Of a stretch of DNA of 21,251 bases, positions 1 to 8,132 are shown one piece after another. Under the pieces are notes generated by a model that saw only the letters and a list, made by a program, of their open reading frames with translations, did not search any database and was not told where the DNA came from. Source of the DNA: Gallionella sp. UBA6045. GTDB lineage: Bacteria; Pseudomonadota; Gammaproteobacteria; Burkholderiales; Gallionellaceae. The position numbers and the translations under genes were made by a program. The DNA is taken from assembly GCA_002429165.1 (NCBI GenBank), contig DIYV01000116.1, positions 1-21,251 on the forward strand, read 5' to 3'. Position 1 is the stretch's first letter, and each line of letters opens with the position of its first letter.

Positions 1-2010
1 GGAAGCAATGACCGCGGAGACGGCATTGCGGCCACGTGCAAAGGGGCAGCACTGGAAGGCTTGTTGCTGCAACACCCGTTCTATGACCGCGGCGTCCCAA
101 TCATCTGCGGCGACCATGTCACGCTGGAAGCGGGTACCGGCCTGGTGCATACCGCACCGGCACACGGCCTGGACGATTATTTTGTCGGCCAGAAATACAA
201 TCTGCCGACCGACAATCCGGTCGGCGACGACGGCAAGTTTCTGGCCAATCTGCCGCTGGTCGGCGGGCTGTTCGTCTGGAAAGCCAACGATGTGGTGATA
301 GAGGCCATGCAAACCAGCGGACATTTGCTGCATATGGAAAAGATGCTGCACAGCTATCCGCATTGCTGGCGGCACAAGACCCCGATCATCTTCCGTTCCA
401 CGCCGCAGTGGTTCATCGGTATGGACAACGTCGGATATGCCGGACCCGCGGATGCCGAGCAGCTGGTGCAGGAAAAACGTTCCCACTCCGGAAAACCGGA
501 GAAACGCGATGGCATGGCCCTGCGCGATTTGGCGAACAAGGCTGTTGAGGCGACACAGTTCTTTCCGAGCTGGGGACGCGCCCGCCTGGAAGCGATGATC
601 AGGAATCGCCCCGACTGGTGCATATCGCGCCAGCGCAGCTGGGGTGTGCCGATGCCGTTCTTCATGCACAGGGAAACAGGGCAGTTGCACCCGCGCACCC
701 CGGAATTGCTGGAACAGGTGGCCAGGCTGGTCGAGCGCGATGGCATCGAGGCATGGTTCGACCTCAACAGCGCCGACTTGCTCGGTGCAGATGCAGTGCA
801 TTACCGCAAGCTCAGCGACACGCTGGATGTATGGTTCGATTCGGGTGTCACGCACGCGTCGGTGTTGCAGCGCCGCGATGGATTGCATTCACCTGCCGAT
901 TTGTATCTGGAAGGCTCCGACCAGCATCGCGGCTGGTTTCAGTCCTCGTTGTTGACCGGTTGCGCGATCAACGGGAATGCGCCTTTCAAGTCTTTGCTCA
1001 CCCACGGTTTCGTGGTGGACGGCAGCGGCCACAAGATGTCGAAGTCCAAGGGTAATGTCATCGCCCCGCAGAAGATTTTCGACACGCTCGGCGCAGATAT
1101 TTTGCGCCTGTGGGTGGCAGCTACCGATTATTCCGGCGAGATGACCATCTCGGATGAAATTCTGAAACGCGTGGTGGAAAGCTACCGGCGCATCCGCAAT
1201 ACCCTGCGTTTCCTGCTGGCCAATATTGCCGATTTCGACCCGCAACAACACACCTTGCCGATGGATCAGTGGCTGGAGGTTGACCGTTATGCGCTGGAAA
1301 GTATGGAACAGCTTCAGAATGAAGTGAAACAGGATTACGGCAAATATGAATTTCATTTGGTCGTGCAAAAATTGCAGACTTTCTGTTCCGAATATCTGGG
1401 TGGCTTTTATCTGGACATTCTGAAGGACCGTTTGTATACCGCAGGAGCTGACTCTGCCGCGCGCCGTTCTGCCCAGAATGCGCTTTATCACATCACGCAC
1501 AGTTTGGTGCGTCTGATTGCGCCGATCCTGAGTTTTACCGCCGAAGAGGTGTGGGAGATATTGAGCGGCCAGGATGACCAAAGCGTGTTCGTTGGCGAGT
1601 GGCATAACTTGCCCGATGCACAATTGTATAGTGAAGGAATTGAATCATGGCTTGTCATTGAAGCTTGGCGCGCCAAGGTGAACAAGCAATTGGAAGAAGC
1701 ACGCACCGCAGGATTGATCGGATCTGCGCTGGCTGCAGAAGTGGATGTGTATGCGGCTGGCGAAGATTTTGAAATATTGGCGCGCCTCGGTGATGATTTG
1801 CGCCTGGTGTTCATCACCTCGCGTGCCACCGTACATCGCGTGGCGACAGAAGCCGAGCAGCATATTGATGTATCCGCGAGCATGCATGACAAGTGTGAAC
1901 GCTGTTGGCATTACCGCGCCGATGTGGGTGCGGATGCGCAGCACCCCACACTCTGCGGACGCTGCGTCAGCAATCTGTACGGCAGTGGCGAGGTGCGCAA
2001 GTATGCTTAG
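1..2010 (+). CDS. ileS: Isoleucyl-tRNA synthetase, 3' part (5' end outside window)
   Basis: This cytoplasmic class I aminoacyl-tRNA synthetase charges tRNA-Ile with isoleucine. The reading frame is open from base 1, so 669 C-terminal residues of a protein usually near 940 are present; the HIGH-motif end lies upstream. The KMSKS signature is encoded at 1033-1047, within HKMSKSKGN. A C-terminal zinc-finger-like region (CERCW near 1897 and LCGRC near 1951) is typical of bacterial IleS. The segment before KMSKS has the family pattern with DVWFDSGVTH and EGSDQHRGWFQSS. The stop codon overlaps the start of lspA by 8 bases, indicating one operon. Identity is very secure; only completeness is limited by the window edge. 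Confidence 0.97.
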   Translation, partial: GSNDRGDGIAATCKGAALEGLLLQHPFYDRGVPIICGDHVTLEAGTGLVHTAPAHGLDDYFVGQKYNLPTDNPVGDDGKFLANLPLVGGLFVWKANDVVIEAMQTSGHLLHMEKMLHSYPHCWRHKTPIIFRSTPQWFIGMDNVGYAGPADAEQLVQEKRSHSGKPEKRDGMALRDLANKAVEATQFFPSWGRARLEAMIRNRPDWCISRQRSWGVPMPFFMHRETGQLHPRTPELLEQVARLVERDGIEAWFDLNSADLLGADAVHYRKLSDTLDVWFDSGVTHASVLQRRDGLHSPADLYLEGSDQHRGWFQSSLLTGCAINGNAPFKSLLTHGFVVDGSGHKMSKSKGNVIAPQKIFDTLGADILRLWVAATDYSGEMTISDEILKRVVESYRRIRNTLRFLLANIADFDPQQHTLPMDQWLEVDRYALESMEQLQNEVKQDYGKYEFHLVVQKLQTFCSEYLGGFYLDILKDRLYTAGADSAARRSAQNALYHITHSLVRLIAPILSFTAEEVWEILSGQDDQSVFVGEWHNLPDAQLYSEGIESWLVIEAWRAKVNKQLEEARTAGLIGSALAAEVDVYAAGEDFEILARLGDDLRLVFITSRATVHRVATEAEQHIDVSASMHDKCERCWHYRADVGADAQHPTLCGRCVSNLYGSGEVRKYA

Positions 2011-2479
2011 GCGCTGGTTGGCCTTGTCCGCGCTGGTCATCGTGCTGGACCAACTGAGCAAGGCGTGGATCACCAGCCATTTTGCTTTTGGCGAGAGCTT
2101 CACCGTGCTCGGCATATTCAACCTGGTGCTGGCGCATAACACCGGGGCGGCATTCAGTTTCCTGAACGATGCGGGCGGCATACAACGCTGGTTGTTCAGT
2201 ATCATCGCCATTTCCGCTTCGGCTTGGATAATCTGGCTGCTGCGCAAACACAGCGCGCAGGTGTTGTTTGCCGCAGCGCTGAGCATGATACTAGGGGGTG
2301 CATTGGGCAATCTGATCGATCGTCTCATGTACGGTTACGTGGTGGATTTCCTGGATTTTCATTGGGGGATCTACCATTTTCCGGCATTCAACCTGGCCGA
2401 TTCCGCGATCACCTGCGGTGCGTTCCTGTTGATTCTGGATAGCTTCAAGGAGAAAAAACATGGAACTGTTGCTGGCTAA
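2003..2479 (+). CDS. lspA: Lipoprotein signal peptidase (signal peptidase II)
   Basis: This inner-membrane aspartyl protease removes signal peptides from diacylglyceryl-modified prolipoproteins. I chose the ATG at 2003, which overlaps the ileS stop; it gives 158 residues, close to the usual 160-170. The frame stays open further upstream, but that part is antisense-like and hydrophilic. Family motifs are visible: DQLSKAW in the first helix, HNTGAAFSF, and [15 protein letters not shown]. The catalytic aspartate pair is inferred to be D115 (VVDF) and D133 (FNLAD). Four hydrophobic segments fit the four-helix fold. Its last 20 bases overlap ispH. No separate Shine-Dalgarno is evident, so translation is probably coupled to ileS. 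Confidence 0.95.
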   Translation: MLRRWLALSALVIVLDQLSKAWITSHFAFGESFTVLGIFNLVLAHNTGAAFSFLNDAGGIQRWLFSIIAISASAWIIWLLRKHSAQVLFAAALSMILGGALGNLIDRLMYGYVVDFLDFHWGIYHFPAFNLADSAITCGAFLLILDSFKEKKHGTVAG

Positions 2480-3398
2480 CCCGCGCGGATTCTGCGCGGG
2501 AGTGGATCGCGCCATCGAGATCGTGGAGCGCGCACTGGTCTTGCACGGCGCACCAATTTACGTGCGCCACGAGGTGGTGCATAACCAATTTGTGGTGGAT
2601 GGTTTGCGCAGGAAGGGCGCGATATTCATTGAGGATCTGGCGGATGTACCCAGCGGCAGCATCCTGATCTTCAGTGCTCATGGTGTGTCGCAGGCGGTGC
2701 GCCACGAGGCCGAAGCGCGGGGATTGACCGTTTTTGATGCAACCTGCCCGCTGGTGACCAAAGTGCATATCGAAGTGTCGCGGATGCGCGAGCAGGGCAA
2801 GGAAATCATCATGATCGGCCATGCCGGACACCCCGAAGTGGAAGGCACCATGGGACAGAGCAATGGCGGTATGTATCTGGTGGAAACGCCGGACCAGGTC
2901 GCCGGGCTCAGGGTGAAAGACGAACAGAATTTGGCTTATGTCACGCAAACCACCCTGTCTGTGGATGACGCCAGCACGATCATCGCTGCGCTGAAGACGC
3001 GTTTCCCGTTCATCACCGGCCCGAAGAAAGACGACATCTGCTATGCCACGCAAAATCGCCAGGATGCGGTGAAGATGCTGGTCAAGCAATGCGATGCAGT
3101 GGTTGTGGTGGGTTCACCGAACAGCTCGAATTCAAACCGCCTGCGTGAAGTCGCCGCAAACGTTGGTTTACCCGCATATCTGGTGAACGATGCCAGTGAA
3201 TTGCAGCCCGAGTGGTTCGCCGGCAAAACTCGCGTGGGCATTAGCGCAGGCGCATCGGCGCCGGAAGTGCTGGTGCAGGGTGTAATCAAACGCTTGCAGC
3301 AGCTCGGTGCGCAACACGTCAGCGAACTGCAGGGCATCGTCGAGAACGTGGTGTTTCCATTGCCGAAGACATTGATCCCGATTGTTGCCCGCCCCTGA
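2460..3398 (+). CDS. ispH: 4-hydroxy-3-methylbut-2-enyl diphosphate reductase (IspH/LytB)
   Basis: IspH is the last enzyme of the MEP isoprenoid pathway. It reduces HMBPP to IPP and DMAPP with a 4Fe-4S cluster in the cytoplasm. The 312-residue length matches the family. The three cluster cysteines are visible: C12 in [11 protein letters not shown]96 in [11 protein letters not shown] and C194 in [11 protein letters not shown]. The substrate-binding SSNSNR segment follows at about residues 221-226. The start ATG follows an AAGGAG ribosome-binding site (2447-2452) and overlaps the lspA end by 20 bases. The ileS-lspA-ispH arrangement is common in proteobacteria, so co-transcription is likely. Confidence 0.97.
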   Translation: MELLLANPRGFCAGVDRAIEIVERALVLHGAPIYVRHEVVHNQFVVDGLRRKGAIFIEDLADVPSGSILIFSAHGVSQAVRHEAEARGLTVFDATCPLVTKVHIEVSRMREQGKEIIMIGHAGHPEVEGTMGQSNGGMYLVETPDQVAGLRVKDEQNLAYVTQTTLSVDDASTIIAALKTRFPFITGPKKDDICYATQNRQDAVKMLVKQCDAVVVVGSPNSSNSNRLREVAANVGLPAYLVNDASELQPEWFAGKTRVGISAGASAPEVLVQGVIKRLQQLGAQHVSELQGIVENVVFPLPKTLIPIVARP

Positions 3399-3428
3399 TC
3401 TGACGGCCCTGATCCTGAAACCCTGATC
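3393..3428 (+). repeat. Three copies of CCCTGATC with 14-base period
   Basis: CCCTGATC occurs at 3393-3400, 3407-3414 and 3421-3428, exactly 14 bases apart. The first copy contains the ispH stop codon. The repeat fills the short ispH-thiO gap. No function is evident; replication slippage is the simplest origin. Confidence 0.7.
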
Positions 3429-3439
3429 TTCATTACTTC

Positions 3440-4504
3440 ATGCAAACGGATTTCCTGATCGTCGGCGGCGGCGTGGTCGGTTTGACCAGCGCACAAATTC
3501 TGCTGCAAGCCGGATATCGCGTTACGCTGGTCGAGCGCGGCGAAGTTGGCCGGGAAGCATCCTGGGCCGGCGGCGGCATCCTTTCGCCGTTATGCCCCTG
3601 GGATTATAAGGAGGCTGTCACGCGCCTTGCTCTGCGCGGGATGGCCATGTTCGGTGAGGCTGCTTCCGCGCTGCATGACTCCACCGGCATCGATCCAGAA
3701 TACCAACGCAGCGGCATGCTGCTGCTTCCCCCGTATCAGACGGAACTTGCCACGCAATGGTGCGCGCAACACAAATTTGCGTTGCGGCACGTGAACCTTG
3801 CCGATTATTTTCATGGACAGCAGGGTGCCGGTCTGCTGTTGCCGGAAATCGCGCAGGTGCGAAATCCGCGCCTGTTGCACGCGCTGCGCAAGCGCGTGGA
3901 AATGCTTGGCGGGATGATCCTCGAACAGCATGAAGTGAAAAAATTCGAGATCGCGGGAGAACGTGTGGTTGCGCTGCATACCACGCAGGGCAAGCTGGTT
4001 GCCGACGCCTACATCGTTGCGGCAGGAGCGTGGAGCAAAGCGTTGCTGGGCGAACATGCGCTTAACATGGACATCCGCCCGATACGCGGGCAGATTCTGT
4101 TGTTCAAGTTCGATACTCCCCCATTTGAGCAGATTGTACTCAAAGAAAATCTGTATCTGATCCCGCGTCGCGATGGGCACGTGCTGGTTGGCAGCACGCT
4201 GGAAGATGTCGGCTTCGACAAGTCCACCACTGGGGATGCGCGCGACAGTCTGTTGCGTCGTGTACACGAGATTTTTCCCGGCTGGCAAGACCGGGAACCG
4301 GTGCAACACTGGGCCGGGTTTCGGCCTGGTTCGCCGGACAACATTCCCACCATAGGGCGTCATCCGGGTCTCACCAATCTTTTTGCCAACACCGGGCATT
4401 TTCGCTACGGTGTGACCATGTCATTTGCCAGCGCAGAATTGCTGCTTAACGAAATCGAAGACAAGCCTCAACCTTTCAGTGTTGAAGAATACCGCTGGTG
4501 CTGA
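3440..4504 (+). CDS. thiO: Glycine oxidase ThiO-like FAD-dependent oxidoreductase
   Basis: The predicted enzyme is a cytoplasmic flavoprotein of the D-amino-acid oxidase/DadA-like superfamily. ThiO oxidises glycine to the imine used in thiamine thiazole synthesis. The 354-residue product begins with an FAD-binding Rossmann motif, IVGGGVVGLTSA (residues 7-18). The flavin-contacting stretch GREASWAGGGILSP follows, which is typical of ThiO. The C-terminal pattern HWAGFRPGSPDNIPTIG and NTGHFRYGVTMS fits ThiO/GO enzymes. The ATG at 3440 has no good Shine-Dalgarno; about 41 bases separate it from ispH. Other DAO-family amine oxidases cannot be fully excluded, but the motif set and length favour ThiO. 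Confidence 0.85.
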   Translation: MQTDFLIVGGGVVGLTSAQILLQAGYRVTLVERGEVGREASWAGGGILSPLCPWDYKEAVTRLALRGMAMFGEAASALHDSTGIDPEYQRSGMLLLPPYQTELATQWCAQHKFALRHVNLADYFHGQQGAGLLLPEIAQVRNPRLLHALRKRVEMLGGMILEQHEVKKFEIAGERVVALHTTQGKLVADAYIVAAGAWSKALLGEHALNMDIRPIRGQILLFKFDTPPFEQIVLKENLYLIPRRDGHVLVGSTLEDVGFDKSTTGDARDSLLRRVHEIFPGWQDREPVQHWAGFRPGSPDNIPTIGRHPGLTNLFANTGHFRYGVTMSFASAELLLNEIEDKPQPFSVEEYRWC

Positions 4505-4553
4505 CGCGGGCGTCAATCCCATGCTGCGAGGATTACCCGACTTTGACAAATGA

Positions 4554-4582
4554 TTGAGGATAGCGGTATCGTCACCTATAAT
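4554..4582 (+). promoter_or_regulatory. Sigma-70-type promoter of tRNA-Thr
   Basis: A -35-like TTGAGG (4554-4559) is separated by exactly 17 bases from a perfect TATAAT (4577-4582). Transcription would begin about 25 bases before the tRNA. A nearer-consensus TTGACA at 4543-4548 is 28 bases from the -10 and therefore is not the matching -35. Confidence 0.7.
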
Positions 4583-4613
4583 AATCATTACCTTGGTAAT
4601 CGTCCCCGTTTTT

Positions 4614-4689
4614 GCTGGAGTAGCTCAGTTGGTAGAGCAACGCACTCGTAACGCGTAGGTCGGAGGTTCGATTCCTCTCTCCAGCACCA
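4614..4689 (+). tRNA. tRNA-Thr (anticodon CGT)
   Basis: A full cloverleaf is visible. The acceptor stem is GCTGGAG (4614-4620) with CTCCAGC (4679-4685), followed by discriminator A and an encoded CCA (4687-4689). The D arm is GCTC...GAGC. The anticodon loop is CTCGTAA with anticodon CGT, decoding ACG. The T arm is GGAGG-TTCGATT-CCTCT. The innermost anticodon-stem pair is A-C, a tolerated mismatch. The gene is intact, and its 3' end is the apparent insertion site of the following island. Confidence 0.95.
4670..4689 (+). repeat. Putative attL: 3' end of tRNA-Thr
   Basis: The last 20 bases of the tRNA match 18065-18083 except for one C/T change and one missing A. Tyrosine-recombinase islands typically use tRNA 3' ends in this way, rebuilding an intact tRNA at one junction. 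Confidence 0.55.
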
Positions 4690-4789
4690 TCAAATGGCTT
4701 TAATAATTACTGGTCATCTGTATATCGGCGTATTGCGCCGCAGCAGCATAACCCGCACAATGCGTCAGTCCTGATTTCGGCCATTGCAC

Positions 4790-6532
4790 ATGAACCAACA
4801 AGCACTTTCTTCCTTCATCTGGTCGGTTGCCGACCTTCTGCGTGGTGACTACAAGCAATCCGAATATGGCAAGGTGATTCTGCCGTTCACCGTGTTGCGC
4901 CGGCTCGACTGCGTGCTCGAAGCCACCAAGCCTGCGGTGCTGACCGAAAACGCCAAACAGCTAAAAGCCGGGCTGAACCCGGAACTGTTCCTGTTGCGCA
5001 AAACGAAACTGGGTTTTTACAATACCTCGCCGCTCGACATGAAGAAGCTGATGGGCGATCAGGATCACATCCGTGAGAACCTCTATAGTTACATCCAGGC
5101 GTTTGCACCAGCGGTGCGCGACATCTTCGAGCGCTTTGAATTTCATATCCAGATTGATCGGCTAGCGAGGGCTGGTTTGTTGTATCAGGTCACAGAAAAA
5201 TTCACCAACATCGACCTGCATCCCGAAGCCGTCAGCAATACGCAGATGGGTTTGGTGTTCGAAGAACTGATCCGCAAGTTTGCCGAAATCTCCAACGAAA
5301 CCGCTGGGGAACACTTCACCCCGCGTGAAGTCATCCGCCTGATGGTCAATCTGCTGTTCATCGAAGACGACGACGTGCTGGCCAAACCCGGCGTGGTGCG
5401 CACCATCTATGACCCGACAGCGGGAACGGGCGGCATGTTGTCCATCGCGGGTGAATACCTGGAAGAGCATAACCCGCAGGCGCGGCTCACGATGTACGGG
5501 CAGGAACTCAACGACGAGTCTTACGCCATCTGCAAGGCCGACATGCTCATCAAGGAACAGGATGTCGCTAACATTATTCCTGGCAACACGCTCTCCGAAG
5601 ATGGGCACCCGCATCGCAAATTCGACTACATGCTCTCCAATCCGCCGTTTGGTGTGGAATGGAAAAAGGTCGAAAAAGAAATCCGCAAGGAATACGAAAC
5701 CCAAGGCTACAACGGACGCTTCGGCCCCGGCCTGCCGCGCGTGTCGGATGGCTCGCTGCTGTTCCTGCTGCACCTCATCAGCAAGATGCGTCCGGCGGTG
5801 GATGGTGGCAGCCGCTTCGGCATCGTGTTGAATGGCTCGCCGTTGTTTACAGGCGGCGCAGGCTCGGGCGAAAGCGAAATCCGCCGCTACGTGCTGGAGA
5901 ATGATCTGGTCGAGGCCATCATCGGCTTGCCCACCGACATGTTCTACAACACCGGCATCAGCACCTATGTCTGGATACTCTCCAACCGCAAGCCAAAACA
6001 CCGTAAAGGCTTGCTGCAACTCATCGACGCATCCGCCTTCTGGCAAAAGATGCGCAAGAGCCTGGGCAGCAAGCGCAAGGAAATGAGCGAGGAACAGATC
6101 GCCGAGGTCACGCGCCTGTTTGGCGATTTTGTCGAAGCGGAAAAAGATGGCAAGCCCATCTCGCGCATCTTCAAAAATGAAGAATTCGGCTACCGCACCA
6201 TCACCGTCGAGCGCCCGCTGCGCGATGCGGCGGGCAAAGTGGTGCTGGACGAGAAGGGCAAACTCAAAGGCAAGCCGCAGCCGGATAGCGGCCTGCGCGA
6301 TACCGAAAACGTGCCGCTTTCCGAAGACATAAAAAGCTACTTCAAGCGCGAAGTGCTGCCCCATGCGCCCGATGCGTGGATCGATCATGATAAAACCAAA
6401 GTCGGCTACGAAATTCCGTTCAACCGCCACTTCTACGTGTTCGAACCGCCGCGACCATTGGCCGCGATTGATACCGAGCTGAAGCAATGCACGGATCGGA
6501 TATTGAGCATGATCGCGGGGCTGAGCGCATGA
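4790..6532 (+). CDS. hsdM: Type I restriction-modification system, DNA methyltransferase subunit HsdM
   Basis: HsdM transfers a methyl group from S-adenosylmethionine to adenine N6 in the bipartite target chosen by HsdS. It also forms part of the restriction complex. The 580-residue product opens with an HsdM N-terminal helical domain (roughly residues 5-135). The methyltransferase core carries SAM-binding motif [10 protein letters not shown] at residues 208-216 and catalytic NPPFG at 284-288. I chose the ATG at 4790; a TTG two codons earlier (4784) is also possible, and neither has a clear Shine-Dalgarno. The gene starts 100 bases after the tRNA and is first in the hsd cluster. All key residues look intact. 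Confidence 0.96.
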   Translation: MNQQALSSFIWSVADLLRGDYKQSEYGKVILPFTVLRRLDCVLEATKPAVLTENAKQLKAGLNPELFLLRKTKLGFYNTSPLDMKKLMGDQDHIRENLYSYIQAFAPAVRDIFERFEFHIQIDRLARAGLLYQVTEKFTNIDLHPEAVSNTQMGLVFEELIRKFAEISNETAGEHFTPREVIRLMVNLLFIEDDDVLAKPGVVRTIYDPTAGTGGMLSIAGEYLEEHNPQARLTMYGQELNDESYAICKADMLIKEQDVANIIPGNTLSEDGHPHRKFDYMLSNPPFGVEWKKVEKEIRKEYETQGYNGRFGPGLPRVSDGSLLFLLHLISKMRPAVDGGSRFGIVLNGSPLFTGGAGSGESEIRRYVLENDLVEAIIGLPTDMFYNTGISTYVWILSNRKPKHRKGLLQLIDASAFWQKMRKSLGSKRKEMSEEQIAEVTRLFGDFVEAEKDGKPISRIFKNEEFGYRTITVERPLRDAAGKVVLDEKGKLKGKPQPDSGLRDTENVPLSEDIKSYFKREVLPHAPDAWIDHDKTKVGYEIPFNRHFYVFEPPRPLAAIDTELKQCTDRILSMIAGLSA

Positions 6533-6547
6533 GCCACCGGGCAGGGG

Positions 6548-6562
6548 CCCCGCGCAGCGGGG
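6548..6562 (+). repeat. G+C-rich hairpin after hsdM
   Basis: CCCCGC (6548-6553) and GCGGGG (6557-6562) pair perfectly around a GCA loop. It lies 15 bases after the hsdM stop with no T tract, so it is not a standard terminator. It could stabilise the hsdM mRNA end or slow transcription before the next gene. Confidence 0.5.
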
Positions 6563-6600
6563 ATGTAAGGCAGGCGAATACGCTCGGATGCCGACAACGC

Positions 6601-6615
6601 GGTTACAAAGTAACC
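6601..6615. promoter_or_regulatory. Perfect inverted repeat upstream of RhuM-family gene
   Basis: GGTTAC (6601-6606) and GTAACC (6610-6615) flank AAA. The palindrome ends 11 bases before the GGAGG ribosome-binding site of the next gene. It could be an operator or an mRNA hairpin; the sequence alone does not distinguish them. Confidence 0.4.
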
Positions 6616-6638
6616 AGTGCTTTTACGGAGGCATCAGC

Positions 6639-7664
6639 ATGAGTTCCGACAAAAAACTCCAAATCCGCAACAGCACGGCAGAGTTCCTGATCTTCATCGG
6701 ACAGAGTGGCGAGCAGAGCATTGAGGCGCGCTACGAGGATGAGTCTGTCTGGTTGACGCAGAAACTGATGGCCGCATTGTTCGCCGTGGATGTGCGAACC
6801 ATCAGCGAACATTTGGGTAACCTGTTTGCCAGCGCAGAGTTGCAGGAAGAGGCAGTTATCCGGAAATTCCGGACAACTGCCTCAGACGGAAAAAACTACA
6901 ACACCCAGTTCTACAACCTCGATGCCATCATCTCTGTAGGCTACCGGGTCAATTCCGTACGGGCCACCCAGTTCCGCCAGTGGGCTACGCAAATACTGCG
7001 CGAGTTCGCCATCAAGGGCTACGTATTGGACAAGAAGCGCATGGAGAACGGCGCTTTTCTCGGCGAAGACTACTTCGAGCGCCTGCTGGCGGAAATCCGC
7101 GAAATCCGGCTCAGCGAGCGCAAGTTTTACCAGAAAATCACCGACATCTATGCCACCAGCATGGACTACAACAAGGATGCCCCCACCACCCGCGACTTTT
7201 TCGCCAAGGTGCAGAACAAACTGCACTTCGCCATACACGGACACACCGCCGCCGAGTTGGTAGTGAAGCGGGCTGACAGTAGCAGAGAGCACATGGGCCT
7301 GACCGCATGGGAGAACGCCCCGCACGGCAAAATAATCAAAACCGATGTTGCTGTCGCCAAAAATTATTTGAACAAGGCAGAGCTGGAATCGCTGGGGCGC
7401 ATCGTCAACGCCTATCTGGAACTGGCCGAAGAAAGAGCGCGGCGCAAAATTCCCATGACCATGGAAGACTGGGCAATACGCTTGGACATGTTTCTGGAAT
7501 TCGACGAGCGCGAAATCCTGCAAGACAGCGGCAAGGTAACGGCGCAGATCGCCAAGGATTTCGCGGAAAGTGAATTCGAGAAATACCGCATTGTGCAGGA
7601 CAAGTTGTTTGAATCTGATTTTGATCGCCATATCAAAAAGGCGCTGGAGGGTGACGAGGAATGA
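6639..7664 (+). CDS. RhuM-family protein (virulence RhuM / phage-antirepressor-like)
   Basis: The 341-residue product matches the RhuM family, named from a Salmonella pathogenicity island and often found beside type I restriction genes. Its molecular role is not established. Visible features: ESVWLTQKLMAALF (35-48), an N-terminal helix-turn-helix-like segment; VIRKFRTTASDGKNYNTQFY; and the hallmark AIISVGYRVNS followed by RQWATQILREFAIKGY. The C-terminal half is charged and helical. The ATG at 6639 is favoured by GGAGG at 6627-6631. It lies between hsdM and hsdS on the same strand. Codon use and composition resemble hsdM, suggesting long association. The family call is secure, the function is not. 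Confidence 0.85.
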   Translation: MSSDKKLQIRNSTAEFLIFIGQSGEQSIEARYEDESVWLTQKLMAALFAVDVRTISEHLGNLFASAELQEEAVIRKFRTTASDGKNYNTQFYNLDAIISVGYRVNSVRATQFRQWATQILREFAIKGYVLDKKRMENGAFLGEDYFERLLAEIREIRLSERKFYQKITDIYATSMDYNKDAPTTRDFFAKVQNKLHFAIHGHTAAELVVKRADSSREHMGLTAWENAPHGKIIKTDVAVAKNYLNKAELESLGRIVNAYLELAEERARRKIPMTMEDWAIRLDMFLEFDEREILQDSGKVTAQIAKDFAESEFEKYRIVQDKLFESDFDRHIKKALEGDEE

Positions 7665-7672
7665 GTTATCTC

Positions 7673-7726
7673 CGTCATTCCGGCGCAGGCCCCAGCGTCG
7701 TCATACCGGCGAAAGCCGGTATCCAG
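7673..7726 (+). repeat. Tandem CGTCAT-type palindromic repeats
   Basis: A degenerate unit starts CGTCATTCCGGCGCAGG at 7673. A complete unit follows at 7699-7726, in which ATACCGGC (7703-7710) and GCCGGTAT (7715-7722) form a perfect 8-bp stem capped by GAAA, ending in CCAG. Such CGTCATNCC...GGNATCCAG repeats are widespread intergenic elements in beta- and other proteobacteria, comparable to neisserial dRS3. Confidence 0.75.
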
Positions 7727-7768
7727 CAAAAGGAAAAACTCCGCGTAGCGGGCAAAGCCGTTGTCCCG

Positions 7769-7830
7769 CTGATGAAACAACTAGCCATTCGACTAAGCTG
7801 GCAGAAAACGCCAGCAAAGTCGCTGGTTAT
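7769..7830 (+). repeat. Compound palindromic element, copy 1
   Basis: The core at 7780-7830 folds as an outer stem CGACT/AGTCG, a symmetric AA/AA internal loop, and an inner stem GCTGGC/GCCAGC around AGAAAAC. Further imperfect pairing extends outward (AGCCA with TGGTT). It matches 7900-7961 over 62 bases, while the inner stem differs in a way that keeps base pairing. Confidence 0.75.
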
Positions 7831-7848
7831 GTGCGGGGAATATTCAAT

Positions 7849-7880
7849 GACTGGATTCCGGGTCAAGCCCGGAATGACGG
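7849..7880 (-). repeat. Inverted CGTCAT-type palindromic repeat
   Basis: This is the same repeat family in opposite orientation to 7699-7726, starting CTGGATTCC and ending GGAATGACG. ATTCCGGG (7855-7862) pairs with CCCGGAAT (7868-7875). Together with the upstream copies it brackets about 150 bases, a MITE-like arrangement. Confidence 0.7.
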
Positions 7881-7899
7881 CAAGGAGAGTCGCATGAGC

Positions 7900-7961
7900 C
7901 TGATGGAACCACTAGCCATTCGACTAAGCGGGCAAACAAAGCCCGCCAAGTCGCTGGTTAT
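7900..7961 (+). repeat. Compound palindromic element, copy 2
   Basis: It is a direct repeat of 7769-7830, 131 bases downstream. The outer stem CGACT/AGTCG is identical. The inner stem is GCGGGC/GCCCGC around AAACAAA instead of GCTGGC/GCCAGC, so both arms changed together. The offset is not a multiple of three, which argues against a coding repeat. Confidence 0.75.
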
Positions 7962-7995
7962 ACCGCGTTATCTGGAATACCGTAATTCGGGTTTT

Positions 7996-8035
7996 TACCA
8001 GCGACTTACCGCTTGCGGCTTAGTTGATTGGTTAT
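7996..8035 (-). repeat. Compound palindromic element, copy 3 (inverted, divergent)
   Basis: On the minus strand it reads AACCAATCAACTAAGCCGC, then AAGCGGTAAGTCGCTGGTA. The flanking arms match copies 1 and 2 (CAACTAAG and AAGTCGCTGGT). The inner stem is shortened and different: GCCGC with GCGGT. This third variant supports selection for the hairpin shape over the exact sequence. Confidence 0.6.
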
Positions 8036-8132
8036 GCAGAGCCAACCCGACAATATCTTTTTCAATAAGCCACACGCTGTGTGACCAATTACCCTCAAAA
8101 CGGTACGCGCTGCGTTCCGAATTTCAACCGCA

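Noticed and set aside
889..1623. 244-codon minus-strand frame inside ileS
   Set aside because: Antisense to well-supported ileS coding sequence, with no motif.
4543..4548. Perfect TTGACA before the tRNA
   Set aside because: It is 28 bases from the TATAAT at 4577, too far for one promoter. TTGAGG at 4554-4559 has the correct 17-base spacing.
5162..6487. 441-codon open frame on the minus strand
   Set aside because: It lies wholly inside hsdM, whose motifs are intact on the plus strand. The minus-strand translation has no recognisable motif and looks like a mirror of G+C-rich codons.
7673..8035. CRISPR array
   Set aside because: The repeated units are palindromes of two families in mixed orientations with irregular spacing and no uniform spacers; no cas genes are present.
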